44,440 nucleotides of DNA. It comes from Candidatus Jorgensenbacteria bacterium GW2011_GWB1_50_10 (GTDB lineage Bacteria; Patescibacteriota; Minisyncoccia; UBA6257; GWB1-50-10). Location of the stretch: positions 1 through 44,440 of the forward strand of contig LCQK01000005.1 of the NCBI GenBank assembly GCA_001004105.1, in the 5' to 3' direction. Positions 42,676 through 44,440 of the stretch are shown here, one piece after another. Below the pieces are notes generated by a model. It saw only the letters and a list, made by a program, of their open reading frames with translations, searched no databases and had not been told where the DNA came from. Position numbers and translations under genes: made by a program. Numbering within the stretch: position 1 is the first letter of the stretch; every line of letters begins with the position of its first letter.

Positions 42676-42762
42676 ATGTCCGAAACATGCAAACACAAAA
42701 ACAAACGTTACCTTAAAAGTGGCATAGCATACTGTCCCGACTGTGAAGCTTGGAATGTGTAA
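42676..42762 (+). CDS. 28-aa zinc-binding peptide
   Basis: ATG 42676, with gtgaggattgaaa upstream. The peptide reads CKHKNKRYLKSGIAYCPDCE, a CxH...CPxC zinc-ribbon half. Too short for most gene finders, but the Cys spacing and ribosome site support it. Confidence 0.5.
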   Translation: MSETCKHKNKRYLKSGIAYCPDCEAWNV

Positions 42763-42780
42763 TGTTCCTTGCGTGGGGAC

Positions 42781-42833
42781 GGTAACTGATAAATAGCGAG
42801 AGCAGAGAATTTTCAAGCAAACACTTTTATAGT
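42781..42833 (+). repeat. Intergenic promoter repeat, copy 1
   Basis: ggtaactgataaatagcgag to cttttatag matches 43956-44015 (ggtaactggtaaatagcgag to ctttaatag) with a few changes and an 8-base length difference. Both copies end in a TATA-like box ahead of a gene. Confidence 0.7.
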
Positions 42834-42852
42834 TTGTACGTGTTAAACTAAT
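42832..42852. promoter_or_regulatory. Inverted repeat before the membrane winged-helix gene
   Basis: TAGTTT-gtacgtgtt-AAACTA follows the TATA-like cttttatag and lies about 10 bases before the ATG at 42862. It differs from the TCATGA palindrome and may be the site of the regulator it precedes. Confidence 0.45.
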
Positions 42853-42861
42853 TGAACTGTT

Positions 42862-43683
42862 ATGTCATTATCGTACGCCGACTTTGACGAGCTTCAAGAT
42901 AAGCGTGAGCAAATCATCGAGGCATTAAAGAACGGGGCTATGCGAGTTAGCGCAGTTGGAGAACAGGTAGGCTTAAAGAAAGCCACACTCGACTACCATA
43001 TTCTGAAATTAATTGGTTGCGGGTTAATTGAAGAAAAGTATGAGGGCAAAGCCGCGTACATTGGGCTAACCGCCAAATGCCGCGAGATGCTCCGCAAAGA
43101 ACCGGAGAACGTGAAACGGATTCTGCAAGAGAACGGACGCAAACGCAAAGTTAGACCAGAATTGAAAATTGCTGCGCTCAGCGTAATGTTCGTTCTTATT
43201 CTTGGCGTAGGTTTGTTCTTCGGTGGGCGTTCAGCTCAACCCATAACTCAGATAGGACCAGTAAGATTTCCCGTATTGTTGCAATTCATGATGACAAATG
43301 ACTTTGTGGTGCCACTGACCAACGACTCTCTCAGCATAGGATTCAGAACGTACTATCCCTCGCTTGGTTCAGAGATTGCAAGGCGTCAGCTCGTCATCTT
43401 GAACGCTACTGTAAACGATACTTTACAATACACCTCAGTCAAAGTCTACGCATGGACAGCAAACAGCACATACGTCATCGGTCAGCTAGACTGGAACCCC
43501 TTCATCATGGTGCGGCAATGCCCCACATGTAGCCCCATTCCCAGTGACCCCTTCAAACTAACGCCCTACAGTAATGGAGTCTTCGTCGTCCTAGACAGGC
43601 CACTGCAAAATGGTGAATGGATAAGCGTAATCATGTTCAACGGCAACACGGCAATTGGAGAATGGAACGGTGTAGTGTATTGA
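42862..43683 (+). CDS. Membrane-bound winged-helix regulator
   Basis: A 273-aa protein, ATG start. Residues about 10-80 form an ArsR/MarR-like winged helix (ALKNGAMRVSAVGEQVGLKKATLDYHILKLIGCGLIEE). A basic linker (NGRKRKVRP) and one helix (IAALSVMFVLILGVGLFFGG) follow. The exported domain (FPVLLQFMMTNDFVV onward) contains a short Cys pair (CPTCSP). This layout suits a one-component sensor that reads an outside signal and binds DNA inside. The inverted repeat at its promoter may be its own target. It overlaps the next gene by 4 bases. Confidence 0.75.
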   Translation: MSLSYADFDELQDKREQIIEALKNGAMRVSAVGEQVGLKKATLDYHILKLIGCGLIEEKYEGKAAYIGLTAKCREMLRKEPENVKRILQENGRKRKVRPELKIAALSVMFVLILGVGLFFGGRSAQPITQIGPVRFPVLLQFMMTNDFVVPLTNDSLSIGFRTYYPSLGSEIARRQLVILNATVNDTLQYTSVKVYAWTANSTYVIGQLDWNPFIMVRQCPTCSPIPSDPFKLTPYSNGVFVVLDRPLQNGEWISVIMFNGNTAIGEWNGVVY

Positions 43684-43928
43684 GTTGCCAATCTAACCAA
43701 TTAGAGGACATGGCTCGACATATCGCTACACAAAGAGGAATTAACATCGATAAACTTACACACGAACAGAAGGGCTACGTTATGCTTGAACTACTAAGCA
43801 CTTTAGAATACTTAGAAAGCATTAATTTCACGAAAGGAGGGTCATGCAAAATCACCGCTAAAGGACGGAAAGCATTACCGAAGCTACGAAAGCAATACCC
43901 TGAATTGGCACGAAAGTTCGGTCAATAA
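43680..43928 (+). CDS. Small helical protein, winged-helix partner
   Basis: The track start (43617) lies in the previous gene; TTG 43680 overlaps its stop (TTGA). The 82-aa product reads as helices then a basic wing-like segment (ELLSTLEYLESINFTKGGSCKITAKGRKALPKLRKQ), a possible small winged-helix DNA-binding protein. Translationally coupled to the membrane regulator. Confidence 0.6.
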   Translation: MSCQSNQLEDMARHIATQRGINIDKLTHEQKGYVMLELLSTLEYLESINFTKGGSCKITAKGRKALPKLRKQYPELARKFGQ

Positions 43929-43955
43929 AGTTCCGTCGTGGTGGTGTGGGTGGAT

Positions 43956-44015
43956 GGTAACTGGTAAATAGCGAGAACACAGAGAACTTTCACGAGGGAA
44001 GCAAATACTTTAATA
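43956..44015 (+). repeat. Intergenic promoter repeat, copy 2
   Basis: Second copy of the repeat at 42781-42833. It is followed by TCATGA palindrome site 16, which copy 1 lacks. Confidence 0.7.
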
Positions 44016-44029
44016 GACAGCAAGAGGGT

Positions 44030-44043
44030 ATCGTCATGATGAT
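44030..44043. promoter_or_regulatory. TCATGA palindrome (site 16)
   Basis: ATCGTCATGATGAT lies about 14 bases after the TATA-like actttaatag and 9 bases before the ATG at 44053. Confidence 0.75.
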
Positions 44044-44052
44044 GTGACACAA

Positions 44053-44208
44053 ATGGGAATATATGATGCGATTTGGTGCAGTAAATGTCAAGTCATGCTT
44101 GATGAACGAACAGACGATTCGGAATATCATCGGAGTCCAAGCCATGAACCAAGAGATGGTCAGACCCCCTCACCGCTATTGCACACATTTGACGACGATG
44201 GGCGGTGA
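44053..44208 (+). CDS. Small zinc-knuckle protein, 51 aa
   Basis: Not in the track. ATG 44053. The product has WCSKCQVMLDER, then an acidic, His-containing tail (SEYHRSPSHEPRDG). A single knuckle with His residues may bind zinc. It has its own palindrome-bearing promoter and is followed 6 bases later by another zinc peptide. Confidence 0.5.
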   Translation: MGIYDAIWCSKCQVMLDERTDDSEYHRSPSHEPRDGQTPSPLLHTFDDDGR

Positions 44209-44214
44209 GATTGA

Positions 44215-44394
44215 ATGAGATTAAAGCTTAAACAAAAAGGACTTACAAGACACGACGAACGTTGCCCTAATTGCGATGGATACGTTAAGTTTTGGACGGA
44301 TGAAAAAGGAGTATTTGTAAAGTCATCTAGTTTAGATATTGGACGCGCCGGCGAACTAGTACACAGGGAGTGCGGCGCGGTATTATCCTATTAA
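44215..44394 (+). CDS. Small zinc-ribbon protein, 59 aa
   Basis: Not in the track. ATG 44215. RCPNCDGYVKFW and a later HRECGAVLSY give a CxxC...HxxC zinc ribbon. Co-transcribed with the 51-aa protein. The stop is followed by agttccgtcgt, a motif also found after the stop at 43928. Confidence 0.52.
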   Translation: MRLKLKQKGLTRHDERCPNCDGYVKFWTDEKGVFVKSSSLDIGRAGELVHRECGAVLSY

Positions 44395-44440
44395 GTTCCG
44401 TCGTTTGTAAGAAAAGTTCCGTGTTTTTTTCTTCTATCAT

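Noticed and set aside
43285-43298. ttcatgatgaca inside the winged-helix gene
   Set aside because: Same reason: core match only, within coding sequence, no promoter context.

Overview
The window looks like archaeal DNA. Promoters carry TATA-like boxes (for example cttaaatc, tttatata) close to start codons, many genes start with TTG or GTG, coupled genes overlap by 4-8 bases, and secreted proteins often end in a PEY/PEL-type motif plus a membrane anchor and a basic tail. Large surface proteins with 'LSDxLNLxDSL' repeats and Thr/Ser-rich stalks recall Nitrososphaeria/Bathyarchaeia-like lineages, but that placement is inference. I see no rRNA, tRNA, ribosomal protein or core metabolic gene. Every credible gene is on the + strand. 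With a TnpB element, a P-loop ATPase module and many orphan membrane proteins, this fits a large extrachromosomal element, provirus or accessory surface island better than core chromosome.

Layout. 0-5.4 kb: surface proteins, including a 792-aa repeat protein. 5.3-6.4 kb: small membrane proteins. 6.4-11 kb: a sugar/glycan block with a GDP-mannose 3,5-epimerase-like SDR, a GT2 transferase, an RGP/UDP-arabinopyranose-mutase-like GT75 protein, a B12-binding radical SAM enzyme and a CWC cysteine-rich peptide. 11-13.2 kb: an anchored protein with a phage-like beta domain, and a PMT-type (GT39) O-mannosyltransferase. 13.3-18.6 kb: a LamG protein and a 1285-aa LamG/repeat surface protein. 18.6-22.3 kb: a compact module of membrane proteins, a P-loop ATPase, a basic protein and a ribbon-helix-helix (RHH) regulator. 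22.3-35.4 kb: a long run of anchored, stalked proteins, including a frameshifted third repeat protein, a degenerate HExxN protease-like protein and a metzincin. 35.4-36.7 kb: IS605-family TnpB element. 36.8-44.4 kb: more stalked proteins, a zinc-finger/Vsr-like nuclease, a series of very small zinc-binding proteins, an IS-end remnant and a membrane-bound winged-helix regulator. No stretch longer than 300 bases lacks a gene.

Main discovery candidate. A palindrome, consensus ATCRTCATGAYGAT, recurs about 16 times, nearly always in promoter regions and mostly between the TATA box and the start codon. It precedes many surface or membrane protein genes and two zinc-peptide/small-gene units. The gene for the RHH protein at 22.05 kb carries two such sites in tandem over its own promoter and start, so it is the best local candidate for the factor that reads them. 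The glycan block and the three giant repeat proteins lack an immediately upstream site. I infer one switch controlling a set of cell-envelope proteins, with the co-located glycosyltransferases possibly decorating their Thr/Ser stalks.
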